Origin: Pogona vitticeps
Lineage: Eukaryota > Chordata > Lepidosauria > Squamata > Agamidae
NCBI RefSeq assembly: GCF_051106095.1
Contig: NC_135795.1
Location: forward strand, 2,199,001 to 2,263,000
Length of the DNA stretch: 64,000 bases
Direction of reading: 5' to 3'
Shown here: piece by piece, positions 36,148 to 57,530 of the stretch
Layout of the letters: each line of letters begins with the position of its first letter
Numbering within the stretch: position 1 is the stretch's first letter
The notes under the pieces: model-generated
What the model saw: only the letters and a program-made list of their open reading frames with translations
Database searches by the model: none
Told to the model about the DNA's origin: nothing
Position numbers and translations under genes: made by a program

Positions 36148-37145
36148 CGTCCGTCCGTCCGTCCGTCCGTCCGTCCGTCTGTCTGTCTGTCTGTATGTAT
36201 GTATGTATGTATGTATGTATGTATGTATTTTTGTGTGTGTGTGTAAAACAAAACCATAAATGACAAATAGAATCACAACTCAAACGTACTGTACTCTCTT
36301 TTTCTCTCTCTGCATAGAGAGACTTCATTTATAAACCACTTTTCCACTCAAAATATATTCTTATCCTTATGTTTCATCTTTATCTATATCACGTGCCCTG
36401 TCTCTTTCCAAAAATATAAGTCTGGCGCTGTGGTGTAACCTTTATGTTTTGCAAATATGCGTTCTATATAAGGGAGTCCTTTTTTTTAATAATACAGTAG
36501 CCGAGTAACCTGTGATCCCCTTAGACAGGCTTGCAGGGGGGAAAAAAAGGCATTTTCCCCTCTTTTTAAATGGGGGGGGGGAAAGTCATCCCTTCTTTCT
36601 CCTTCCAATAGAGCCAGTTTCTCAGACATTGCACACAAATTTTAATATCCAGCATTTTAAAGTCAAGGAAGGAATTACTGGACAAGGGTGCCACCCGGAG
36701 AAGGGGGTCCTCTACACTGCAGTAAAGGATGTGTTGGGTTGTTTTTTAACACAAGCATTTGGAAACAGAAACAACAACAAAAAATAGCTTTTCCAGGTGT
36801 CCAAAAAAATAAAAAAGTGTCCTATTTTGGGAGGCAGAGCCCTCCAGTGTGTTTTTTTTCTGCTGGGTCGATGGTCAGGCCAAGGTATATTTTATATGTA
36901 TAAATTTGACTAGTATAAAACGTGAATAAATCAAGGGAAGACATACATGGTATCTGTCTATAGTTTGGGATCGACTCCCCCTCCCCACAAAAAAAAAAAA
37001 CCAATTTAAAAGCCTCCGAAGCGGCCCTTCCTAGAAGCGGCCAGCAGCGGCCGCTGTCGCCTCTCCGACCTCTCGGGGCGCTCTCTCTCTCTCATCTCCT
37101 CCCGCGGCGCCGCTCTAGCCCTCCCGCCTCGCTTCCTCTCCCAAG
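35601..37145. other. Divergent C16orf89-ALG1 intergenic region
   Basis: Holds the compound microsatellite at 36072-36243, unassigned AT-rich DNA and the ALG1 CpG promoter. Open frames on both strands upstream of C16orf89 exon 1 match nothing known. Confidence 0.55.
36072..36243. repeat. Compound microsatellite (CTAT)/(ATCTAT)/(CCGT)/(CTGT)/(ATGT)/(GT)
   Basis: Uninterrupted blocks follow each other: CTAT, ATCTAT, CTAT, CCGT (about 8), CTGT (about 4), ATGT (about 9) and GT. Neighbouring blocks differ by one or two bases in the unit. Confidence 0.9.
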
Positions 37146-47008
<9,863 letters not shown>

Positions 47009-47366
47009 TTTATAGGTCGCACATTCCCAAATACTGTAATACTGTGAAAGTGTTTGTAAATTAAAATACTTTTTCTTAAAAAAACAAACAAAAAAAACTC
47101 AGTAAAAATGGTTTTACATAATCTTCATTAAAGAGCCTCATGGTATACCCTCCAGCAAGGTAGCTGATGAAGAGGACTAGTGTTTCAGAAGATACATGTT
47201 GGAATATATGGGAATGTGACCCACACTTTCAGGAACCAAGTACTTCAAAGCTGGCAGGATGGGGTAGTCACTGCTCAAAACACAAAGGGTGAAAGCCAGT
47301 CCCTTTGCTTCAAGTCAAAATGGTTGTTTGAAAGAGTTCTCATCAGAAAATGGAGGGGGGCGGACC
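47009..47366. other. ALG1-EEF2KMT convergent spacer
   Basis: Holds both 3' ends in 358 bp. No clear minus-strand AATAAA was found for EEF2KMT here, so its transcript may run into the ALG1 last exon, where ATTAAA occurs on the minus strand near 46974. Confidence 0.5.
47060..47065 (+). terminator. ALG1: Candidate ALG1 polyadenylation signal (ATTAAA)
   Basis: ATTAAA lies 52 bp after the ALG1 stop, followed by a T-rich stretch. This would give a very short 3' UTR. A second ATTAAA occurs near 47127. Confidence 0.45.
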
Positions 47367-50300
47367 TTAAATAAGCAGTCGTAAAATACAGATATTTGCA
47401 TGTTGGTCATAAGAAAAGAGGTTCTTCTGAGGGCCAGGGACAGTCTGCCATGCGATCCCAACTTTAGCTGAAACAAGAAGGTTTCGGGTTACAAAGGCAG
47501 ATGCTCTTTTGTCCCTGGTTCTTCCGTATATTTTGGGTGATCCAAATGGTCCAGTCCCATTTCCGAAATGGAACCAATCCATGAGACAACGCTGGGCATT
47601 GCAGTGTCAAGCTGGACCTGGGGAGAGGCCCTGGGAGTCTCTCTGCACCAACACACTGTTTGGATTCAAGTGAGATTATCTCCAGAAATCTAATGGATAA
47701 ATCAGCTATAGACAGAGCTTGGAAACTTGTTTCTAGAAACTAATTGGTTACATTTAGAGATGGGGATATTTGTATATGAATACGAATACCCCCGCACAGG
47801 TGGTGTTAATGAGGGTCCAGCCCCATGGGACCGGACGGTCCACTCACCGATCCGCCGTGGATGCGGACTGCGCAATTCTACCAATGGCTCCGCAGCGCGC
47901 GATCCGCTCACCACTCTTCAAGCTTGCAGCGAGGTTTGTCCTCCCGCCTCCTGCCAGGAACGGTGAGCGGATCGCGCACTGCGGAGCCATTGGTAGACTC
48001 GTGCCGTCCACGTCGGATCAGTGAGTGGACCCTTGTTAACAACACCTGTGCAGGGATATTCGTATACAAATACTAACACCCTCATCTCTAGTTACATTCC
48101 ATTCTAGAAAGTAATTCTAGAGACTTATACAGCAGTAGAACTGTTCAGTGGGAGAGGATCCCAGGGACCATCTGTTCTGACCCCCCCAACTATGTAGGAA
48201 ATCCATAGATCAATTATGTATTGGGAGATGGCCAGTCAATAAGTCTGTTCTGTTACCAGACACTGATTAATATCAGGATCTTTTCCCCAACATTCAGTCA
48301 GAAACGCAGCATGCTTTGTGGATCCCTGTGGATCTTGGGATAACCCCCCCCTCCGCTTCAGTGTGCCTGCTAGGATGACGCTGAAGCACCCAAACTAGGA
48401 AGGGCACCTACCAAGTTCTGCCTGGAAGCAGTGGTAAGTCTCTGGATTGCGAATAGCAAAAGCGATGTAGATCTCTGGCGCCTTTCCCCCATCGTTGCCC
48501 ACGGAAAGTTTTCGCAGCACTCCAATGAGGGACCGTATTAACTCTGGATCATAAACCACATCTGATTAGGAAGTGCATCCAAGGGAGAAAAAGACAAGGG
48601 AGGAAAAAGACAGAGAACAGCAGAAGAAGAATTTAATATGGCAACATCTGGTAGAAAGCAACTAGATAAGAGCGAACCATTATGGAACAATTCAAAATTG
48701 TTTCCACTGTGAAAACAAAAGATTTTTATGGATTCTGGAAATGATAATGTTGTTTAGATGGTGGCTCCAAGTATTTAAGATTTGCTCAAGCTGTGTTTAA
48801 TGTGAATACTTCTGCTGAACAAACCAAGAAGTACTGGTTCATCATCTCCGGAAATAATGTTGCCACTGAGAGTCTTCTGAATTTTAAAGGGATTGCATGT
48901 TCCCTGCAATTAACACATTTCGCTTCCGCAAGAGGATTCCCTCGGGGACGTGTGCCTCGGCACTCAAGAGTTGCTAATTAAGCTCGTGTTCATCTCACAG
49001 TGACCAATCAGAAAGGAAATGCACTCAGTGCAAGTTGATGGGGATGTGAATGGTGATGACAGAGCCCGTTCATCCCTTGAGTAAGCACTGTTTCTAAATA
49101 TGTGCTAAGTACATTGTCTAGTTTCACCTTGGGGAACCATGCTTGGAAAACCCCAAAAGTTTCAAAGAAGTACTGCAACAGCTGGGGAGAAGAGAGAAGT
49201 ATGGTGATTGTAACGCCACTGAACATATAAACAATGAGGGGTTTTAAAAACAGAAGTTAGGCATTCAGGTTGAAGTTCCAAAACTTTTTGATGATTGGGT
49301 ATGATCCAATCCATCTCCCCCGCCTTGGGATTCCCTGTTCTTTCTTTCAATGTACCTATTTCCAGTGTGATACCTTCTCCCAAGGACACTGCACTGTTCT
49401 GAGATACCTCTTTTGTAATGAAAAGCACTGAAAAACCCGGGGAGGAGAGTCATCTGGGACCTTTAGGATGGACAGATTCATTTTAGCTTAAGTTTTCAAG
49501 ATTAGAACCCAGTTCCTCAGAAATTCTGGCTTGCTCTCAAATAAGCAACTGAGAGCCATTCATGCTGCAAAAGTCCTGCTCTCGGTAGCAATGAAAGCTG
49601 CTAAAACTAGTCCAGGAACATCTCTAAGCATTTTTGGACTATCACTGGCAGCACAAGGCAAGTCAACAGGACTTCAAAGGTGGCCAGAACGCCCCGGGGT
49701 GTCAGTACCTGCAGCGATGACCACATCAGCACCCAGTTCGGCCAGCTGTTCTTTTTTCACCTGGTCCCAGTCGATCTCTGCTACGGTTATGTTGGGACTG
49801 CCTGTGCTTTTCTCTGGGCTGCTAATGCAAGCTTCAGTCTCTGGAAAAAAGCCGTTCAGACGGATGTTCTCCGAGAGCTGCTGCAGGACACAAGGGTGGT
49901 GGTCGCTGAAGGTATACGTCTTGGGACCGCATGCTTTGCACACCACGATTCCTGTCAGCCCGATTCCGCTGCCCAGTTCCAAGATGTTCCTAAACACGCA
50001 CGCACACAAACACACACACCAGTGTAGTTTCCTTTTAAAAAGTAACACACAGGCAAACAATGTATGAAGCTTGTCTGCCTGTCTGTCCTTCAACCTCATT
50101 TCTGTCCGTGTTGGCTTCGTCGGGCCCAAAATCCAGCCTAAATCTCATTTTAGAAAGGAATGCATGAAACTCAAAGCTCAAGGGACTATCTAACTCTCAT
50201 GAGCCGCGTGGTTCATCAAGCATTTCGGGAAAGTCTTGGGAGAGCAAGGCTTTCCTTCATTCATGCCAAAACAACTAAAAGGAGTTCCAGATCAGATCAA

Positions 50301-53300
50301 TCTTGAACGGTCACTAGAAGCTAGAAATGAGTCAGTTGACGTTATCCTATTGTGGAAAGGACAATAATGCTGGGAAAAGTGGAAGGCGGCAGGAAAAAGG
50401 AGAAGACCTCACACAAGATGGAGTGACTCTTTAAAGGAAGCCACAGGCTTGAGTTTGCAAGACCAGAGCAGGGCGGTCAATGACAGGTGGGAGTCAATGA
50501 TTCATAGGGTTACCATCTAACGGAAGTGATTTGATGGCATATAAATATTGTTCTGCCCCTGGGCTTTCCTTACAATCTGTGTCTCAGGAACACTTTCCAG
50601 GCCGTTACGGAGATCCTGGGAGTCAAAACACGTCAGACTCGGGGGAAACTTTTGGAAAGTTACTTTCCTGACTTGCACCTCCATGCATGCAGGGTGCCTG
50701 GGGGACTCTCGGCTCCCATAAGAAGCCTTTCCACGCTTTCTTCCCACCGTGCCTTCAAGCCCTGCCGGTGGCCAACCACACCACAACCCGCTGACCTGTT
50801 ACAGAAGATGGATGGATTCTGCAAAGCCCACTCGGCCAGATAAAGGCCTGCATCCCATGTGACGAGGCCTGTGGTTCCTTGCGAAATAATGGCCACATTT
50901 TCGCGGAGCGTAACGGCATCTCCCGAGGGCTGCGACACAGTGCCAGCAAAAAAAGAAAGAAAAAGAAGAGGAACACAATGAACATTTGTGTCTTGCAGAC
51001 TCCAGCTGTCTCCCTCTAAGAAGCGACACCTGGTCCCCAACGGCAGACGTAAAACTTTTGTGACTTTCAACATATAATTTTGGAACCACCCACAAGAACT
51101 TGATGCACAGCTGTAGGAAGATGAATGGTCATTGAAAGCTGACTTTATTATTTTTTTGTTTTATTTTCTTTATGATCCAATAAATGGGGGGGGGGGGTGT
51201 CACCTGTTCCTGCATTTTTATTGTTTTGAGGACTGTACAGCCTTGTCCTGATTTTTTTAAAATGAAAACTTGATTACAGAAAGGGCAGTTCATGCTACTC
51301 CTCAGGGCTGGCCCAAGAATTTTTCTTGCTTTGCGGAAAGATGGCCTTCATCTCATTCAAAAGCCAACTGGACAGGCCCTTGATTCAAACATCTGGAATT
51401 GGACAGTGTCCAGCGCCTCATCTGAAGACAGTAGGGCTAGGTAAGAAGAAGCAAGGAAGGATGCCTGGCGCCCATCTTTCTTTCTGGGCGGGAGGAGAGT
51501 TTGGTTTTTAGCCCCTTGGACAGCTCCTCAGAAGTTCAGAGTTCAGGCTAAAACCTCCAGCGGATGAACGGCCTCCACAAAACTAGAGCCAATGGCTTCC
51601 GTTTTCCACAGCCCTTGGACCCGATTCGAAACTTTTTTTCCTGGGGACAAAGCTTGTTTTTAATAGGGACTCAGACTTGGGACTTAGTCCCAAAGACTCA
51701 GACGCGGGGCGGCTCGGAACCAAAGATCCTCGGTACCAACAACTCAGACTGGGCTCACAGGCTTGCCAGCATCCCTGTGAGCAGCCATCATTAAAATAAA
51801 TACAGAAATGTAATTTAACCCTTTAAAAAGGGTTGTTACATGGCGGGGGATAGGGGGTTAACTGAGGGGAAGACACGACTCGCCCCCCCCAGCAAGCTGC
51901 ATGCACCGCACGGCCACACCTTTGCTTCCCCCCCGATGCAAAACCACTAAGACGTTCATCTTTACCAGTAAATAGCTCTTATAACAGTGTGTTGTCTCTT
52001 TTGCGGTCAAGACCTCCCCAAGGGCTTCATATAATGGATCGAGGGATTCAGCGCCTGTAGATTCATGCTGCATTGAAGAGACAGGAATTGAAAAAGAGAG
52101 AGAGAGCCATTTTATGGCCTCTGACCATTAAGCAGCATCGAACAAGTTCATAGTCTGGTGGGTAATTTTTCTCTCTGTTCTAATCTGGGAGAGGCAATTT
52201 TGGGGCCAGCCGTTAACTAACTATTTTGGACATTTTCCCACTAAGCATACAAAGCAGACCTCCCTTCTAAGTATGCCTACTCCTAAGGAAGCCCCAGGCA
52301 ACAGATTCTCAGGCTGAAAAGTAGAGATCCGCTCCCCACCACAGCCTACAGCCTCTTTTATCTTCCATGGTTGGTCCAGAGATCCTCTATATTCAGGCCA
52401 ACTTTCAACAGTTCCCAGAAATGAATAATCTACTGAGTCATAACTATTAATGGTTTTAAATACAAATGCAGTAATACCCTTTATTGTGTTACTTTTTTTA
52501 AAAAAGGGGCATACAAATTAGGGTATGCATCTACTAGACTAAGCAGTGGGGGCATAGAAGAAAAATATAAAGTACTCCGCAAAGCATCATCAGAACAAAA
52601 TATTTGTTGAAATGCAAGTAGGTATAGGCTAGACAGAACACCTTTATGAGAACTGCATTGTTGTTTGTGGTTACCTTTCTCATGTGGCTGTGCACCCTAT
52701 TTGGGACAGCATACTGAAAAAGGAGAGTGGTTCATAAGATAGCTGGCACCTTGGAATTTAGGGCTTCGAAGTTTAAAGATCATACCTTGAATTGAGTCGA
52801 GAAGCAAATCAGAAACTTGTATAGGGTAAAAATAACCCAATCTGATCAAGTGGCTTCAGTCAACACTAACGCAGCACAACCTGCAAACAGCTCAAGCCTC
52901 CAGACTATCTTCAAGGGCGGCCCCATAAGAAGCACATTACAGTAGTCTAATCTGAAGGGGAGTACAGCCAACGGGATGTTGGCCTGCGTAAAGCAAAGGT
53001 TACCTTTTTAATGAGTTCTAATAAGAAGCATTTTCTGTACTTGACGGAGGGAGGGTACTTCACGCACAGCGGGTGAAAAACAGTCTGAAACAACCAATAA
53101 ACAGGGTGCAACGTGTCACAACAGCTTGCGTGTCAACAAGAGGTCAGCCTTGCAGAACTGCATCCAGATAACAACAAGAAAACAAAATAAGACACAAGGC
53201 AAAGGAACATGTCACACATTTTCAAGTATGCATTTATGTATACGGAGAAAGAAGGGGTTTAAATTCTCTCTCTTTAGAAATAAAACAAACTTTATCACCA

Positions 53301-56300
53301 TTCCACAGAACCTATTAAAACATGAAAAGGAGTGAGGTTTTTAGATCAAGGTTTTTCAGACTCACCTCCACCATTAATTTGTTCCCGTTTATTTTGCCTT
53401 GAACTGTTACGATCTGTCGTTTTCATTTCTAATTACGTGACTGAAGTATTCTAGCTTTCTGCCTTTTGAATCTTTTAATTATTTCTTCATCTTTACTGAT
53501 TTGCGACAGGGGCCTTTTTTTCAGCCACCCTCTCGAGCTACAACTATACAGTTGAAATCCATCTTGTTGTTAAGCTACGCCACCTAAAGCTGATGACAGA
53601 ACAATTCAGGTGGGACAATTAAACATTTCCTGCTTCTGTCCCAAGGTACCCAGGGATCCTATATAGCATTTTAACTGTCCAGAACCTGTGGGACAAGAGG
53701 AGGAAGTCCTTAATTGCCTAAAATCAGTGCTGTTGGTAAAGTCATCTCAGTGGCAATGATTCTTACCGAGAAAACTGAAGATGGGGGCGGTGGCTGACTT
53801 TTTCGCAACATCTCTGTTGCTGAAGATCAGTTCAGCTTTCCCTGAATGCAAAACTCTGTCAAGTGTGGCAACATAGGACTGGATTGCACTATAATTCTGT
53901 TATGCTTGCCAAGAGCACATTTCCGCATTATTAAGCCAGTGGCGTTTTCTGATTGGCATAAAATTCAACCGTAAACAATCCACTTACTTCCTGCAGAATG
54001 GTCAGAACTGGGGAGGAATCCCCTGAAGTCCTAAGTATCTTTTCCAGATCCTAGAAAACAAGAGACAAACATGATTTTTAGGGGTGGGAGAAAGCATTAT
54101 AATACAAAGATGTGGATTCAAATCAGAGTCCACAGCTGTAACAACAGTCAGATGATTTAGGGTGCAGGTGGTTACTGAGCACCAACTCCCATTTGCCCCA
54201 GCTGGCATGGTGAGGGAACAACGATGTGGGGTGATGACAATCATAGTTACAACATTTGGAAGGCCGTTAGTTCATCATTCCTGTATGCTTGAGTCACAAC
54301 CTGGGGTCGTGAGCAAACGTTTGGCCGCAGTACAGCAGTTTAACCACTGTGCCATGAGGCTATGCAATATGTGTGATCCTGCCTTTTCTTCCTTCATGAC
54401 AACCCTGTGAAGTAGTTGAGACTGCGAGAAGGAACTGAGAGGAAAGCATCATTCTAGACATCAGCTAGCACATTTTTCCTTCTACCAACTGGATTTTCTT
54501 AGCAATGAGGCTTGCAAACGTTGGCTAAGTTTACCTTCTTGTGACCAGTCACAAAGCAAAGTATCGCTACATGCAAGATACAGAGGCGCGGAAAAGCACC
54601 TTCCCTGACAGACTGGCCTTTTTGACCACTAGAGGGAGCATCTCAAGCACACAAGCCAGCTGGACCTTTAGGTACTCCGTCCAAAATGAACCCAGACACA
54701 TTTTGAGGCCCTTTGCCAACTTTGAAGATTCCATGAAATGTTCAAAATATTACCTGCCAAGCTTCCATTGATGCTCAGCCTGTGGGACATCCTGGACAAA
54801 GAACTAGTCTGGAACCAAAGAAATCAAGTTTCCAGTTCTCACTGAGCTATGATACTCTCCGGGTGATGTTGGCCCAGTTACTCTATCTCTTAACTCTGGC
54901 CTACCTCATAAGGCTGTCGTGAAGATGACGTGTGGGGAGGAAAAGGACTTTGCACAGTGCCCTGAGTTCATTGGAGGAAGGTAGGATAGTGATTAATTAA
55001 TGTATCAGTGCAATTATTGCATCAGTGCATACATACATTATTGGAGAGGAGATCTTTGCTTCTATTGCTAAAACAGTCTCTCTCTCTCTCTCCCTGCATT
55101 TTTATGCTGGCTTTCTTCCAGTGAAGGGACTCTTTCTGAATTCACGTTGACCCCAGTGTTCACCTCTGAGTTCATGCCTGGGTTAATTAAGGCCCCAAGT
55201 AGACTTCTTGATTTTGGATTAAGGCTAGCTTTTCCATTTTAAGCCTCTACTTCAGAAGTGGATTATCTAGGGTTATCTTGCAAACGGTGTTAGCTCTGGG
55301 AGAGACACCAGGAAAGGCTACAAACATTTCCAGGAAAGCCCCCCCCCCCGGAATTGAACTGGGGTACCCAAGCAAGCTGGGCTCCAACAGCCCACTGCTG
55401 GGCAAAACTCCAGTCCGCCCTCCCGGAGGGACTGCAGACCAACACTGTCTAAGCAAAACGCAAAAGGGGTGGTGGTTCCCGATCCAGACCACAGGCAGTG
55501 CCGATCTCGGCATCATGGGGGAAGAACACAACCCATCAGCATCCATACAGATACCCAGATCTGGTGGATACACATTCTCTTAGATTTGCAGTGGCGCCCA
55601 AGGTGTTCTTGGACTGCAATTCCCAAAAATCCCTGCCAGCACAGCTTGTGGTGAAGCCTTCTGGGAGTTGTAGTCCAAGAACATCTGGGGACTTCCGGTT
55701 GGGAATCCACAAAGGGCCTTTTCGAGCAAATAGGTTGGTGGGATGGAGAAAGCCTGGGGGGAGGGGTCACTCCTAGCCCATCCCGGTTTTACTGTTATGG
55801 GGAGCACCAGGGCTTAGTAACCAGGCCACCAGCTTTGCAGTTCAGTCTCTGGTGCCTCCTTCTAGAACTAGAAAAGATTCTCGCCTGAATCCCTGGGGCG
55901 ATTTAGCATTTCTCGGCTTTTTCTTCGCCCGCCTTTCTACTTCCTCATCAGCCAGCCTCGACTCAAGCAAGCCTGAAGCCTTCTCCTTCAAGACAGGCGC
56001 GCGTTTTTCTCTACCCTATTAAGTTTCCCTAGCCCGGCGCGCAGGAACCGAACCCAGATCCAGCCCCTCGACCTCCCGTGGGTGGCCAGCAGCGCAAAGG
56101 AAGCGTCAGCATTCCCGGCCGGGCCGTTTCCTCGGGAAGGCACCAGGTTTTGGCAGAAGGGGTTCCTCCTCTCCAAAGCGCCTCCTCCTCGTCTCGCCCG
56201 GACCCTTTACGCGCGCCCGGGGCGCTCCTTACCTGCCAGGGCAAAGCGCTCAGCCGCTGGCCGGCCAGGAAGCCCCGCTGGAAGCGGAGCGCCAGCCTCT

Positions 56301-56358
56301 CGCCCTCGGCCGGGCCACGTGGAGGAGGAGAAGGAGGCCGGATCGGCACCCTCTCCAT
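47367..56358 (-). CDS. EEF2KMT: EEF2KMT (FAM86), eEF2 lysine methyltransferase
   Basis: Coding exons on the minus strand: 56233-56358, 53988-54050, 53004-53084, 51966-52067, 50796-50929, 49709-49989, 48412-48561, 47367-47467. Phases match throughout, giving 345 residues (human 330). The enzyme trimethylates a lysine of elongation factor 2. The N-terminal FAM86 region includes RFQRGFLAGQRLSALPWQ and HPLCVKYPPSVKY. The class I SAM-methyltransferase part has TTGLVTWDAGLYLAEWAL, motif I LELGSGIGLTG, and VVIAADVVYDPELI. The region after motif I is slightly longer than in human (PETEACISSPEKSTGSPN). The C-terminus is LFSYDQHANICILRLLI. The start codon lies in a CpG island. The gene is intact, unlike the many FAM86 pseudogenes of primates. 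Confidence 0.96.
47755..48090. mobile_element. Palindromic hAT-type MITE with 8-bp TSD
   Basis: A 336-bp element flanked by GTTACATT at 47747-47754 and 48091-48098. The ends TAGAGATGGGGATATTTGTA and, inverted, TAGAGATGAGGGTGTTAGTA match in full-length arms. The arms go on through GCACAGGTGNTGTTAA and GGGTCCA. Inside, CAATGGCTCCGCAG and its complement pair again, so almost the whole element is one hairpin. It lies in the last EEF2KMT intron. There is no transposase. Confidence 0.85.
52770..52990 (-). mobile_element. Decayed LINE 3' region, minus orientation (L2/CR1-like)
   Basis: ACCTTGAATTGAGTCGAG ... CAAGGGCGGCCCCATAAGA ... CACATTACAGTAGTCTAAT is the familiar reversed reptilian LINE phrase series. 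It ends within about 15 bp of the exon 3 donor of EEF2KMT. Confidence 0.6.
55588..55710. mobile_element. Palindromic MITE, copy 4
   Basis: GTGTTCTTGGACTGCAATTC on one arm and GGGAGTTGTAGTCCAAGAAC on the other, with the GCCAGCACAGC centre. It is in EEF2KMT intron 1. Confidence 0.7.
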
Positions 56359-56545
56359 CGGCAGCGGCAGCTCCTCCTCCTCCTCCGGATGCTCCGCCGA
56401 GCCGCCGCCTCTCGCCAGCTGTTAAGCCTCGCCTCCTCCGGGCGCGTGGCTGGCTGGCTCGCCCTCGCTCCCTCTGTGCGCGCCCCCGCCCGCCTGCCTG
56501 CGCGCCCCCGCGGGTGGTTGGCTGGTTTTTGTCCACGAAGCCTTT
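55990..56545 (-). promoter_or_regulatory. EEF2KMT: CpG island promoter of EEF2KMT
   Basis: A sharply GC- and CpG-rich block surrounds the EEF2KMT start codon at 56358 and ends near 56545. AT-rich intergenic DNA follows. Open frames in it on both strands are compositional. Confidence 0.65.
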
Positions 56546-57100
56546 TAGGGGCTCTAAGCGATGGCTGGATTCATTTCCCTTTTTTAGCCAGAAATGGATA
56601 ATACACTAAACAAAACAGCTCTAATTCTATTGCGACCTGGAAATTGATTTTTCCTCCTTCTACTGAAGACATGGGTGTGTGTGTGTGGATGGAGTGGACT
56701 CTCAGCTGGGTATAGGATGGGTAGGACTGAGGTTTGAGCCGAATGAAGATCAGAACTAAAACACGGCAGGAGAGTTTTGGGGTACCAATCCCAGCAGCCA
56801 CGTTGGCTAGGGGATTATGGGAATCCATAACTCCCTGGAGTGAGTAGAAACTGATGACCAGGATGCCAAGGGAGGAGTGAATGAATCCTGGCTTCTACTC
56901 TGAACTTTAGGAAAGTGACCACAGGAGTTGCAGCTATTTGGGGCCAAGACTCCAGTGTCTTGGAGAGATCCTATAAGGCAAAGAGTAAAACCAGGAGGGG
57001 ACCCTCAGACCCACGAAACTGGAGTCACTGTGTCTTTGTTAGTTGTAGAGATCTCCCCAGGCCTTAGGGTCTGAGAGGAAAGTCCTCTGAGGTCTTCTAC

Positions 57101-57240
57101 AGCAGGGGTCCCCAACCTTGGGCCTCCAGATGTTCTTGGACGTCAACTCCCAGAAATCCTGGCCAGCAGAGGTGGTGGTGAAGGCTTCTGGGAGTTGTAG
57201 TCCAAGAACATCTGGAGGCCCAAGGTTAGGGGCCACTGCT
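57101..57240. mobile_element. Palindromic MITE, copy 5 (best preserved)
   Basis: The left arm AGCAGGGGTCCCCAACCTTG and the inverted right end AGCAGTGGCCCCTAACCTTG match. The arms continue through GGGCCTCCAGATGTTCTTGG. CTAC flanks both sides as a possible short target duplication. A second MITE starts 10 bp later. Confidence 0.75.
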
Positions 57241-57249
57241 CTACAGCTA

Positions 57250-57530
57250 CTCTGTTTCCCCAAAAATAAGACCTACCCTGAAAATAAGCCCTAGTAGGAT
57301 TTTTCAGGATGCTCATAATATAAACCCTACCCCCAAAATAAGCCCCAATTAAGTGAAACCCTCGTCCTCCACCCTTGTGCAGCAACCAGAAGATGACATG
57401 ACTGTATTTGAATAAATGCAGATTGTTGTACATGAAAAAAATAAAACATCCCCTGAAAATAAGCCCTAAAGTGTTTTTTTTTTGAGCAAAAATTAATATA
57501 AGACTCTGTCTTATTTTCGGGGAAACACGG
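57250..57530. mobile_element. TA-flanked MITE with CCCCGAAAATAAGAC ends
   Basis: A 281-bp element between TA dinucleotides. The left end is CTCTGTTTCCCCAAAAATAA and the right end, inverted, is CCGTGTTTCCCCGAAAATAA. The interior repeats AAAATAAGCCC. Similar elements are widespread in vertebrates. Non-coding. Confidence 0.75.

Noticed and set aside
35353-36263. Open frames up to 267 codons around C16orf89 exon 1.
   Set aside because: Compositional shadows of exon 1, and one runs into the microsatellite. The conserved frame is the one starting at 35600.
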